Assembly: GCA_001466705.2 (NCBI GenBank)
Contig: LATX02000215.1
Coordinates: forward strand, 124,001-188,000
Source of the DNA: Moniliophthora roreri
Lineage: Eukaryota; Basidiomycota; Agaricomycetes; Agaricales; Marasmiaceae
Length of the DNA: 64,000 nt
Reading direction: 5' to 3'
A program made the translations under genes and the position numbers. The first letter of the stretch is position 1, and every line of letters starts with the position of its first letter. The notes below the pieces were generated by a model that saw only the letters and a list, made by a program, of their open reading frames with translations, did not search any database and was not told where the DNA came from. Below are positions 44,928 through 56,228 of this stretch, in pieces.

Positions 44928-46301
44928 GATGATGATGATGATTGTACGAGAAGTAGTCTTGAGTGCAGCTCTTTCATGTCTTCTTGCTTTATAACCTGAT
45001 CAGAAAGAGCCACCGAGCAGTGGCTCGGAAACGTGAACAATGGACTGCGTCAAGCATGTTCTGTGGCAGAACTTGTTTGACCCGTAAACAAAGCATTGTC
45101 TTTTAGCATTCATGAAATGCAAACACCGTTATTAAAACTCACCGGTACAGTAGCCCAAGCCATTCTAATGCTTGCAGCTCGAGACTTGGCCCATCGTTAT
45201 CGTCGATTTCAAGACACCTGCATAGGATGTCAATATTGAATGTGACGGAAAAGCTGAACAATCGACAGACGTCGTTATTTTGAGATAGATAACCTTCGCA
45301 GTCTCGTGGAGGGTGAAGAAGGGCATACCCAATGTTGGGCCGATGGAGTAGCAAAACAAGCTCCGGTCTGGGCGCCGGACCCCAGTCCCGATATGTACCA
45401 TGTGATGCTGGGCCCAGAGGTTGGCGCTAACCGTCGCTCTGTGCACTGCAATAAGCGCCTAAGCATTCAAACATTTCTTTTTCGACAATAAGTACCTGGA
45501 ACCGATGAAACCTGCGTAGAGGACCCACTTGATACTGAAGCGTGCCGCTCCCGTGGTCTTGTGGTAAACATCTTACTCTTCCTCGACGGTTTTGCAGCAT
45601 TTCCCGCTTTTGGTGACAGGTGATAATGCTATGAGCGGAGATGGCGGGATTACTGGCCCTGCTTGGAATAGATCGCATCGGGCGTGGAAGGATGCTCTCA
45701 TCAACTTCTCAATCCGATCCAGCAAGGTGCTTTGACCCGGTTCATTACACCGGGCTAATTTTCCACCGCATCCAAGTTTCGGGACGCGTTTGCCGTGCTC
45801 GATGTTTGCACAAAAAATAATATTTGACACCGCATTTTACCGTACAGTAGTGCCTTGTGGCGGGCTCGAAGCTGCTAGATCATGGAGTCGACGGAGTTTG
45901 TGATCGGGAAATAGACAAGTTCGGCCGTCCCTAATAACGCTTCCTCGTCATCAGTTAGTGATCGATACCTTGACCTCAGAAAACAGAATATAATTTTGCA
46001 ACAGCTTATATCTGCGCAAAACGGCTTCCATGCGTCGAGTATTCGAGTCCATCTTCGTACAGCATCTGTGTTCACGGCAATCGCATATCATCGGTGACAG
46101 GTAACATTCTTGTAAATTAGAAACAGGCGGCCGGAGTCAATAGTGTAGTAGGTGGGTTATGAAAATGACCTCTGAGGACTACGTGATTAAGGCGTACAGT
46201 AACGCAGAGTAGGATTGGGAATAAGTAAGCAAACTGGGGATTTCTTCATGCTCCTCCCCAATAGTAAAACATCAGAGTTGTGTGATTATCTGAGTGCACT
46301 T
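44928..46301. other. No gene resolved
   Basis: Several minus-strand frames between 45140 and 45830 have splice-like borders (for example a CCTATGCAG acceptor near 45220), so an intron-rich gene is possible, but I could not assemble a continuous product or recognise a domain. Confidence 0.3.
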
Positions 46302-46624
46302 TCAGCATTCGTTACATCCCCCGGGACCGCAAATAATGCAACGGGCAGCTAGCGTCCGATTGTTCTTGATAAGATGAAGGTGAGTTTCAGCACAAAGTCG
46401 AACCATTTTTGCGCCTCACCCGTCCAATTTCAAGCTTGACAGATACATCCGAAAGTTTGGTTAGAAGAGAGTCAGAGACCGCAGCGCTGCAAAGGCCACG
46501 TTGAGCATCGATTCGACTGTAGGGCATGCCTGAGAACTCACTCATTCGACGACGAAGCAACTGGGAGCCCCAGAGCAACAGTGACAAGGAGCAAAGATGA
46601 AAGAAGTGTGCAGAGAAAGTTCAT
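46302..46624 (-). CDS. Secreted CxxC-CxxC mini-protein 3
   Basis: CDS is complement(join(46302..46364,46420..46486,46542..46624)), 70 aa. Signal peptide MNFLCTLLSSLLLVTVALG; exon 1 is 83 nt with a phase-2 intron. The linker contains DVSVKLEIGR, nearly the same as in mini-protein 1 (LSVKLEIGQ). The tail exon is NNRTLAAR, CIIC, four residues, CNEC, stop. Its 5' flank matches that of mini-protein 1 for over 300 bp in opposite orientation, so it belongs to an inverted duplicate of 33.4-35.5 kb. Confidence 0.75.
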
Positions 46625-46681
46625 AGCAGGAATACTGAGATAAGATGAGAAGAATGGAAGTGAAGCTGCAAAGAGGCATGC

Positions 46682-46718
46682 CTTTTAAAGACCAAAAACA
46701 GCGAGACTGCATCTCATC
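46682..46718 (-). promoter_or_regulatory. Shared promoter boxes, mini-protein 3
   Basis: On the minus strand, GATGAGATGCAGTCTCGC (46718-46701), then GTCTTTAAAAG (46692-46682), about 58 nt before the ATG. Confidence 0.6.
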
Positions 46719-46799
46719 CATGTACAATTTTGGGGGTTGTGCGATATATTGAAAAGTCATCAAGCCGATACCGACACGAACGTCAAGATGACAGCGAGT

Positions 46800-48490
46800 A
46801 TGTGTACACAGCCAAACGGACGGTGGGGCGCACTCCAAATGCTTGGTGGCTAGTTCAGAGACAAGAACTCGAAGTGTGACTCTGAACAGCAGAAAGAAGC
46901 CTGCTCTCAGAATTTGGTCATATGAATATGAGGTTGGTGTATAAATTGGCGTATAGACACAGCAGACTTTAGAATGTGCCAAATCCAAGGATGAGGGCAT
47001 TAGCTGTAGAGAAAAATATGTTGCGCGGAGCGATATTGATGGTTGGCAGAATCCCCGACCCTCTCTGCTTTGACTCAGGCGCAGCCCAGTATGCAAATCA
47101 AGGAAGACTCAGATGCTTTACACCTATGTGTTTGATGGTGCTTGAATGGTTTCGCAGTATCGCCCTGCAGGATGAACGAGAGGATAACGTGGCGGTCCGT
47201 GGTCAAAGTTGCAGCTGGTGGCTGCGTGGGAAGATCGCGACGCGGGCCGGGTTTTTCTCTCCGGGTCCGACGGCCGTGACCGGTTCTTCCCTCAGCTTGG
47301 TATGCTCCCGGTATGCAAGCTCAGAAGAATATTGGCTTCAGAGAATGCAAGGTTGGCTAGAAGGTCCATCTATTCACACACTCATAACGCTCAATATCGC
47401 AGGTACACACCGCGATTATGACATTTTCAGGCGAAATGGCAGAAACCAAGATCAGCGGGCCCGTGTATATGGTCGAAGCTTGAAATCGCCGTTACAAGAA
47501 AGATCCAAGATTGACCGTGGACTATTCCCTCCAGATTCGATATCAGATGGTCGGAATGGGAAATAACTATTGCACAAAAGAGAAGATACGCCATCACTCC
47601 CAAAAAGATGTCCGGGAAACTGGGCGGGAAGGCTGTGCTTGGTACGTGTCTGGAACTTATGGGATTCATGCCTGACCGCGAACCGATCTCCTTCAGTTTT
47701 ACTATCGAATGAATCTATTCTCCTTCGTTGAACAACATTATTATAGTCGCAGTATGAAACTGCATCACAGGCTGTTCGCTTGCAGTTCTGGATATTAATC
47801 GATGTGATATGGAATGCATTTGAACACGCCAGATATCTCGTCTCTGGATAACTCGATCGCTCCAGTGATGATATTGCTACATGTGCTTGAAGTGAACGCA
47901 AACAGAACTGTGATCCAAATAGCACCCTCGGCCTTGCCCTTCCAAAAAAAATTGACGGAGAAGTCGACGACCTGTCATCTGCTCGGGACCTTCGTTGCTA
48001 GTTCAAAATATAGTCAGCGTGATTCATTTTACTTTCGAGTTGCTTTCGAATCGCTCTCTGACTCTAGTATGTTTATCAGGGTATGTTACGCATGTTGGAA
48101 ATGGAGTCAGGTTCACACTGGGCTCCAAGTCAATAGAAGTGCTTCTTTTACAGTACGTACCTTTGTGACAGATGATCAAATCTCTCTTTCACAGGATTAA
48201 CATGATGTAATTCTCCTGTTGTTCGCAGTTTTTGCAGTTTGTGGCCATACAACGATACTGATGATTCCTTAACAGCGCCTCGAAGATGCAGGCAACGCAA
48301 GGTTCAGCTGGCTACACGGCTTTATCTCGTCAAAAGCAAAATACCTGGCCGTATGGTTACTGTCCTGGATCATGACGGCTGCGCATGATGTAGAATGGAG
48401 CCCATCACGGTAACCATTCGTGGTGAGTTTGAGTGTTACTAACTTGGTAAGGCTGGATCTACTTCTCTGAGCTCGACATTGCCACCTAAA
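46800..48490 (+). pseudogene. Inverted counterpart of 33.4-34.9 kb, degenerate gene
   Basis: Matches the left flank of mini-protein 1 in reverse. Shared words include GAGAGGATA...GTGGCGGT near 47176-47200, CTATTTCCCATT near 47560-47570 (minus strand), and GCATGATGTAGAATGG followed by CATCACGG near 48390. A 196-codon + strand frame (46976-47566) and a 157-codon minus frame (47452-47925) overlap here, but neither is preserved in the other copy, so I treat both as chance frames over a decayed or intron-rich gene. The product is unknown. Confidence 0.35.
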
Positions 48491-49078
48491 TAGAACCACG
48501 TTCCTGTGTGCGGTGTCTCCGCGCTCCGATACGATGGGAAAACACTTCTCAGTTCAAGGTTTTTTTTTTTCAAAACCGTTCAGGTCCTAGGCCCTAGTGG
48601 CATCAAACTCAATCAGCCGCTACCCAGGGACCGTTTGCGTTTGTCATAGGCTGTGGGTGGCGTCTGATGGGCATATCTGTGACAGGTTCGGGTCGTTGAT
48701 TAGCGTTCTCACTTGTCCGTTAATTTTGGGAGCCGAAAACTGTCGTCAATAACAATATACAGTAATTGTATTACTACATGCCTTGTCCTAATAGTAGTAT
48801 TACGGTGTATAGTATGGTATCAATATATAGATAAATAACATCGCCGTATTGCGTAGGTGGTGAAAGCTGAGTCGAGTCAGAGCAACTGTAGGAGGCTTCA
48901 ACATTCCACCCATGTTCCATCCGGACCTTGTACAATAGTTTCAAAAATGACAACCATTTACAAGTTGAATTATTACGCACCCATGCAAACCCCTGCAGAA
49001 GAGAGCGGATTCAGAAGTTCCTTCGAGAAACAAGTGTAAGCGCCCGAGGTAATTCATAGAGGTGGTCCAAAGCCTCAC

Positions 49079-49306
49079 CACTTTATTAACCGCTGTCGGT
49101 TTTGCCTGTGCTGTTGGTTCAGCGGTGTCACTGACAGGCTGCAGTCGCATGCTATAGTCCACAGGTGAGATATGAACTGAAGACAGACATGCTGGGGCCT
49201 ACCTCTCAGTCATCTGGCTTTCAAGGCGAGTGGCCATCGGAAGGCCAGAAGCTAGCATGACGGTGCTGAAGAGCAACAAAGACGATAGTGCGAAAGACAA
49301 CTGCAT
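49079..49306 (-). CDS. Small secreted protein, possible fifth mini-protein (3' end open)
   Basis: Exon 1 is 49203-49306 (104 nt): MQLSFALSSLLLFSTVMLAS, a clear signal peptide, then GLPMATRLES. A 51-nt intron in phase 2 leads to exon 2, 49079-49151 (QPVSDTAEPTAQAKPTAV), ending in phase 0 before GTGAGG. The three-exon plan, the GLP after the signal peptide, the intron phases and a TTTAAAAG box near 49343-49353 resemble mini-proteins 1-4. The last exon is ambiguous: two acceptors (near 49020 and 48993) give different tails, and neither shows the two CxxC pairs. It could be a diverged or decayed relative. Confidence 0.45.
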
Positions 49307-49754
49307 GATGAATTGAGGTATGCAGCTGCAGCTCATAAAGAGCTCTTTTAAACAAAGATCCCGACGATTGTAATGCGCGGTTATGACTGACCGCTTTGAG
49401 TGCCCGAGTCAAGTCACGGGAAGCTCAACGAGTCATAGGCCAACCTAACCCTTCTGAATATTGGGCTGGACAAACCCGGGATATGTATCACCGAGGTCTG
49501 GATTTGAGCTGATGAATCGTCAAGTCGGCGTACTGGTTCAATTCTAGCACAGCGTTCCGGATGAGAATCGTGCGCAGTTATTTCCGAGTAGCTCTCCAAT
49601 TGTTGATCTGGACATTGATCTAGTATTGCTGCCGTATAGCTGTCAATTACACGTCGTGAACACAGGTGTCCATGCGCAAGAAACAATTTCTTTAAACAAG
49701 AAACAAACCATGCCAGCCACATGAGAAAAATCGTCTACCCACTATCTGCCCCCG

Positions 49755-51711
49755 TCACGCAAACTGTAAGCCCAACATATTCGAGGAATCATGCTGGGAA
49801 TGATCTCCCAATGTTCTCGGGTTAGAATCGACTTCGTCTCCCTCGCTATCCAACCGCTCGTACGAACCGAGATCAAGATCAGCTGGAGCGTTTAGTCTGG
49901 AAGGACGCCATGCACCGGGAGTAGGGTCAAACAATGTTGATATCGATGAACCTTCCGCGTAGATGAACGTATATGGACGCTGTGCAAGTGGATGCAGTAA
50001 TGTAGGAGATACGAATCGTGTCTGTGGTAAGCCAGACTCTACCGGAGGAGTTCGAATATTCGGAGATATAGGGAAGTCGTGAATGAGGGCTGAGGTGGAA
50101 GAGGCATAGGGGAGACCTGCCTCGGGACGTGGAGAGAAACCCTGAACGGAAATTTCTAGAGGAGACATCGGAGACGACTCTGGTTGGGTGTTCAGTCGTC
50201 GACATAGGCTTTCTGCCTCTTCTTCCGCTGCAGCATCTTCCTCCTCGCACTGTTTTCCGGTAATGACATTGGAACCATCGCGTGGTTTGATATATAAGGA
50301 TACGCCGGCACCTTCTTTAACACCTTCAGATAGGAGCATCTGAAGGCTGCTTTGAAAACTGGGTAGCAAGCGCTGGAATCTTAAAGCCTCTTCAAGAGAA
50401 GCCACGTATCGCTGTGCAGGACCTAGTGATATTGTCCGGATAGCGCGGAGAAGTCCCGATTTCTTGACCATCCTGCATTGGAGAAACCGCATTTGGTTGC
50501 GTCGCCGAGGTAGACATGGAATTCTTCAGAATGAGATCGATGATATCGTCCTGTGCAATCGGTACCAGCGTCTGGGCAGATCCACTTCTGAAGTTGCTTG
50601 CAGACTTTGCAAAGACTGCAGGCCTTAAGAATGACTCTTTGGGACGGGAAGCCTGCGCCTGTGTATCCTGGTCCTGATGGGAGTTGTTTTCTTCACCAAG
50701 ACCGACGATCCGTTCAAACTCTTCTGCAGCGCGACCGAATAAAAGCTCGAGGTTCTCGCTGTCATCTCCATCCATTAGAACATGACTGGTATGTGATCTG
50801 AGCTCCTCTAGCCAGGCTGACCAGTCTACCTCTATGGGTCGAGATCCTAGCCTGTCTCGATAGAATATATAGAGGCCTTGAATTGCCGGTGGTTCCAGCG
50901 GATACCAGTACCGTCTGCGATAGCTTTGTCAACACATTGGTTCATAAGAGATCGAATGAGAAACTCACGAGAGGGATAATATCTGGCCTTGGCCGAACCC
51001 ACTCATTTCATACGCAAACTCGATGCCCAGAAGAAACAAAAAATACATCAAGCGCAGCAATGTCTCCCCGCTCGGATTAGGGATGTGGTCGAAGGCAGTA
51101 TGTGGGATAAGATGATTGATGTATGCAAGAGCAGTGATAACGACATGCGAAGGCAGGTACGTATCACTCAAGACCCTTCGTATTCGCTCAGTCAATGTGG
51201 CGAAAGTATTTCGTTGGATGACTGCAATACTTGAGAGTTAGTAAGCAAAAGTTACCAGGCAAACGGATGGCGCACCCGGCTGCAAAGACGTATGTGAGTC
51301 CATAGTGTAGCAAATCCACTTAGATATCCACGTCGATATACTCCGAATTTCTTCATGGGTTCGATGTACTATCATAGGAGCCGGTATCGGGGACGGAGGA
51401 CGATATGCAACCTGAGCTCCCGTTGCGCTGTCATCAGAAATACCGTATGGATAGTTTAACCCTTCATGTCGTGGTTGGTCTTCTGGCCGTGAGGAGTCAT
51501 CGTCGCCATGATAGTACCCGCCACACTCCGAATCTCTGCGGCGACGATTCACGATGCAGGATTCGAAAGAACTGATATCTGGAAGAGTGAATTGGGTTGG
51601 GATATCGGATGTTCTGCTTGCGCCAGTGACAACATCTTTGTGTGATTCGTAGTTTAATAGCAAACGACCGTGACCGAGACCTTGTCTGACCGTGTTCAAC
51701 GCGGTGAACAT
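49755..51711 (-). CDS. Multi-exon protein, possibly cyclin-like
   Basis: Four open stretches on one strand: 51238-51711 (MFTALNTVRQ, ending near SLQPGAPSVC), 50965-51195 (VLSDTYLPSHVVITALAYI, then LLRLMYFLFLLGIEFAYE), 50392-50960 (LEPPAIQGLYIFYRDRLG, VDWSAWLEELR, an acidic/Ser tail) and 49755-50490 (Ser/Pro-rich, ending MLGLQFA). The second stretch resembles the helices of a fungal Pho80/PCL-type cyclin box, and the WSAWLEEL region could follow it, but key residues are not clear. Junctions are uncertain; around 50490 two frames overlap and no good intron joins them, so a frameshift or sequencing error is possible. If cyclin-like, it would partner a CDK in cell-cycle or nutrient signalling; this is tentative. 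Confidence 0.4.
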
Positions 51712-52729
51712 GATAGGCGTCTGTGGCGGGTCAAGTATCGGGGGAAAGGAGCAGAGAAAGTCCTGGTTGTCGTAAGTGGAGAGGTATATGAAATCTAGTA
51801 GAGAAGAATATAAAGCTCAAGGGTCAGTTGTGAAGGGAACGGAGAACAAACGCTCGGGTATCGCAACATCGTTGTTCTCGACCGGCGCTTATGCGGCGCT
51901 TAAATGGAATCTTGTATTTTTGAAGGTTGCTTGACTACCACATTCCTGTTCAGCTTCTTCTCAGTAAAATAATGCGAATAATCTGGTAGCGAAAATGGCA
52001 ACGTTTACTCAGAAAGATGGGAAAAGTGCGACCGTGAATTTGCCCTATTATCCATGAAGACTCATGGGCATTATCTATCCACTGGGATCCAATACGAGTT
52101 TGAGCACAGTCATAGCGACGACTGGCTGCGTATAAGCGTGAACGACCGCCATCCGTAATCAGACAGGCGATGGGGATATTGCCTACTTGCTATTCGGGTA
52201 AGTTTGGATTATGAATGTGAATGTGGCACCGGCTTACCTCCCTTGCATCGACCCAGACTCCGAGTCTGGATATTGATAAGCTGAGTGAGCGGTTTTACTC
52301 AGACTGCTGATGCTTGCCGCACGGAGGTGAGGTGTTGAATTTGCTGCTGATTTGCTGGCTCTCGGCTGGCGTGCGAAAACAAACAAATCACGCGACACAT
52401 TTTGGTCATCTTGTGCGCCAAATGCTTCTTTTCCCCTCCATGCAGCGACGGTGGTTCATCACCCTTGCATACTTCATCGCCTTCGCGTAAAATCTTTCAG
52501 TCAAGAATAGTCCGCTTTCCAATGGTTCATGTTGCGCCAGGGTGAGCGTTTGATGACAGGGCAGGGTTGGAGCAAATAGGAAGTCCTTATTCAGCGAGGT
52601 ACGTCGCAATCAAGCATTAGCAATGAGAACTAACAAACTATAACCTATTCGGGGTTAGGAGTCAATGCCGGAAACGCCTATAAAATAGTTATGTGGATGG
52701 CGGTTGAAGCGCGCATCGGTCGGCCCAAG
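51712..52729. other. Promoter side of paralog 7 and spacer, no gene seen
   Basis: Unique sequence with short frames. An in-frame ATG at 52691 lies upstream of the paralog 7 start but precedes the signal peptide by 13 codons and is not shared by other copies. Confidence 0.35.
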
Positions 52730-54140
52730 ATGATCGGCGGGTTCATAGTGGCATCTATTCTCCCCACTATCGGCCTCTCTAGCCCAGTCAGACCGCTACA
52801 GGAACGCCAGTTCAATTCCTCCGACATCTATGCCGGCTGGCCGTCGTATGACCAACTCCCGCTCGACCCGTCTTTTCCGACAAAAGCTGCTTGGAGTGTC
52901 TGGGTATGCAACTCTATTCAGTTTCCTTGATCCATTCAATGACCATGAACTGTTCACAGGGAGCCGACGACGAGTTCGGTGCTCTTAACCATATCACCCC
53001 AGAGACGATCAAAGCTGCGAAAGCTGAGATTGAGCATGGTGTTGCGATCAACCTGAACCTGGAGCTCAATACACCCAGTCCACCGTTCTTCACAAGACCT
53101 GCAATGACACATGGTACACGTATCCCAGATCCATATCGGCCATTGCTGATACTGTCGATGACATAGCATTCGTTGCATTCCAAGGTTATCAGGACGATGT
53201 TATTTCCCTGAACACACAGGTGTCTACGCAATACGATGGTCTAAGGCATTACCCTTACTCGACAGATGGAAATGTGTCCACATACCAGTGTGTTTTCTAC
53301 ATAGCCCTCAGCCCGGTAACCTGTTGATGACCTTGTGGCAGGTTCTATAATGATCTCATTTCGTTCGATGACATCTTCAGTGGTAGAACCAACGCCCTAG
53401 GAATTCAGAGCATGTTTTCGACTTTCCACACATCTTTATCTCCATTCTAATCCCTCGTTCAGACGCCGCACAAAAGGGTATTGCTGGACGTGCCGTCCTT
53501 ATCGACTGGGCGGGATGGAAAGAATCCAAAGGCGAAGAGTATGACCCCTTCACTGTACGTAGCTAGTCTCTCTTCCCTTTCAAGGTCACCTTCTAAAAAA
53601 CATCTCAGGCCTACAGTATCCCTACCTCCGACCTTGACCAAGTCATCTCCTGGCAAGGTCTTGACCCCAACACATTCGTCCACCCAGGGGACTTCCTTAT
53701 TGTTCGGACCGGATTCATGAAGCGATATGCTGCCCTGCCTGTACATGAGCAGAACGTATTACCATTCGGGGACTTGGCCGTTATTGGCGTCGAAGCGTCG
53801 GAAGAGACACTCGAGTGGGTGTGGAAACGCAAGGTTAGCGTTGTTGGTGCTGATAACCCTGGTTTCGAGGTGTTCCCCAACAACATGGTCATACACGGAG
53901 CGACGAGAAATCTGCACCAAATCTTCCTTGCTGGATGGGGTTTAAGTATCGGTGAGTGATCTGACATAGGTCTCCTATGGAGAAAGTCGGCTAATAGCAT
54001 GTGCAGTGGAATTCCTCGACCTCGAGAGGCTGGCAGAAGAGTGTCACTCGAAGAGCAAGTTCTCATTCTTCTTCACGATCCAAAACTTGAATGTAGTTGG
54101 TGGTGTTGCCAGTCCACCGAACGCGATGGCGATTTTGTGA
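52730..54140 (+). CDS. Secreted PF04199-type cyclase (paralog 7, dispersed)
   Basis: CDS is join(52730..52903,52960..53113,53167..53287,53342..53409,53463..53554,53609..53951,54007..54140), 361 aa. It is the only cyclase outside the main cluster, 31 kb from paralog 6. The leader (MIGGFIVASILPTIGLSSPVRP) has the longer form of paralog 6, while exon 6 (LPFGDLAVIGVEASEE, FEVFPNN) is closest to paralog 4, so it may be a mosaic or an early copy. Exon 2 is one codon shorter than in the others. The donor of intron 4 reads GCATGT where all other copies have GT, so this is a GC-AG intron. STQYDGLRH and HPGDFLIVRTG are intact. Confidence 0.9.
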
Positions 54141-54327
54141 CCTGCGATGCAGATATGGACGTTGAGATGGTGAATGATAAGGGTGTTACCTCCATGTACA
54201 TTTGTATATTAAGGTTAGCACGAATTTACTGTACACGTCAAACAGTTTACACGAGAAAGGGGCCGTCGTGTTATAGATAGACAGGAAGCACTAGGAACAA
54301 AATATACCGAAATATACTGACTACAAC

Positions 54328-56228
54328 TCACAGCGCTGATGAGCAACTTTGTAGTTGCTCTGCACCCTCCCAAGCCCGAGTTGTGTTCGACCGAAGCATG
54401 AGAAGAAGCTTGCGTTCCGTGCTGTCTTTCTCCTGCTGTAATATCGCATATTTCCTCTCCCAGTCCACGTCTGCCTCCTGTTCCTCTTGAGGTAATACTC
54501 CCTCCGACACAGCCTCGTACCCCTCGTCTGCGGTCAGCCACTGAGTAAGGAGCCTAAGCCTGGATTCCATGTCATCCTTCTCCTGTTCCAATATTGCACA
54601 CTTTTTCTCCCATTCCGAGTCTTGCTCGATGACGCCTAGGGTCTCCGTGGCCTTCTCTGCAGCCTCGCGCTTGGAAGACCAATTTGCGACAATATACCTC
54701 CTCTCCAAATCATCCTTCTCCTGCTGCAACACCACGTATTTCCTCTTCCAATCCAACACCTGCGCCTCTACCGCTTCCTTCTCCATCTGCAAGCGTGAAC
54801 CCGACGAACCTACATCAGAGACCAAACTCTCATTTTCGGCTGTCATTCTCTGCAACTCGGTTTCCATCGAAGCTACCTTGGCCTTTTCCAGGTCGAGTAA
54901 CTTGACACTGGCAACACGAGTCTCCTTCCCCCACCTTGACACGAGTGCTTTGGCTCGCTTTCGAAAGTTGAATTCGTCGTCACGAGGGATCTTGTACTTT
55001 TTCTTATCGAGCTCGCTAATGTGACGCATGAATCTTCTCATTCTTGAGGACTAGACGGGCGGAGTGAATAGCAAGTAAGGCGCAGGAATATCGAATGCGG
55101 AATAATGTCCAACTTACCGAGAGCTGTTGGGCGGTGACGTGTTTGATGGCCTCGACCTGACTGAAGAGGACATTCATGGTTGGCATTTCCTGTCGATGAA
55201 GCAGGTGTTGGTCGAAGCTTGGATAGCATCGAAGGTGAGATGATGTACGTACCAATTCATCAGGAACTCTCCAACAGAGCATGACTCTCTGCATTGCCTT
55301 TCTCAACTCGCGGAGCTTCTCGGTCTCGATATCATCTGTTTCTGCCAGACAGGCGGGTGTCAGTTAAGACGCAGAGTATCGGAGAAAGGAGGTATACAAT
55401 ACAACTTACCATGGGAGGCATCTTCGTCTTCGTCTTTACCATCCTCCTTTTTCACCGTCGTACATTTAGCCTTCTCCTTCTCCAACTCGACTCCCAACTC
55501 TGCCACCGTTTGCTCAAGCTCCTCTTGCGTTTTCGTATGTGCACGTTGGTACTCTCCAAGTGAGATGGCTAACCGAGCAGAAGTGTTCTTCCATTCCTGC
55601 ACAACGCACTCCAGTTCTACGTTTTTAGCCCGTTCCTTCTCCAGCTCGGCGCTCAACTCTGCCACTGTTTGACTTTCGACCTCAACCTCTTTTTGCTTCT
55701 CCATATGTGCACGATTCGAGACGGTCAAGCGAGCAGCAGATAAACGCAATGCTAGGTTATATCTCTCTACCCTCTGTTTCTCCTCCTGCAAACTGCGTAT
55801 AGACGACTCATATTCTTTGGTTTTGGTCTGTAATTTGCTTTTCTCCTGTGCCAGACTCAATAGGGACGCCTCGAGTTCTTTCGCCTGGTCTTCGATAGCG
55901 AGTTTATCGTTGGTAAGGCGACAGGCTAGCGCTCGCGTGTCTGCGAGATCCTTCAAGAGCATCGCTTCAACATCGGTCGAAAGAGTGCTCTGCCTCTGCT
56001 TGAGACTTGTGATGACAATATCGAGTTTGTCCTCGATAATCCCAAGACGAGTGCCAGTATCATCGAAGGGGTTTTCGCAGACGTCCTGCAATTTTCAATG
56101 AACGACGACGTTAAAGTAAAAGGAGTCTTTTTGGAACATACCGAGTCGCACAGAGAGTATGAATCAGCTTCGATGTCATCCATCGTTTCCGAGTCTTGGA
56201 TAGTGTGTTCAATAGATATGTCGGACAT
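54328..56228 (-). CDS. Large coiled-coil protein (5 exons)
   Basis: CDS is complement(join(54328..55050,55118..55189,55253..55341,55410..56085,56142..56228)), 548 aa, every junction GT-AG and in frame. A short acidic N-terminus (MSDISIEHTIQDSETMDD) precedes two long heptad-rich blocks: exon 2 (about 30-250, repeated ELSAELEKERAKN-type units) and exon 5 (about 310-545, with four repeats of a unit KKCAILEQEKDDMESRL / RKYVVLQQEKDDLERR / ERKYAILQQEKD). The small exons 3 and 4 encode a link with Trp-Arg-Val-Pro and MPTMNVLFSQVEAIKH. No membrane helix. The three open frames that look separate are one gene when spliced. Structural or scaffold role is inference. Confidence 0.85.

Noticed and set aside
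45140..45830. Intron-rich gene on the minus strand.
   Set aside because: Some splice-like borders, but no continuous product or domain could be assembled.
46542..47096. 184-codon minus-strand frame upstream of and over mini-protein 3.
   Set aside because: It runs through the promoter and exon 1 in another frame and is not open in the matching flank of mini-protein 1.
46976..47566. 196-codon plus-strand frame.
   Set aside because: Not preserved in the inverted counterpart at 33.4-34.9 kb; no domain.
54328..56228. Two separate coiled-coil genes (54.3-55.0 and 55.4-56.1 kb).
   Set aside because: Clean GT-AG introns and two small in-frame exons join them into one 548-aa product.
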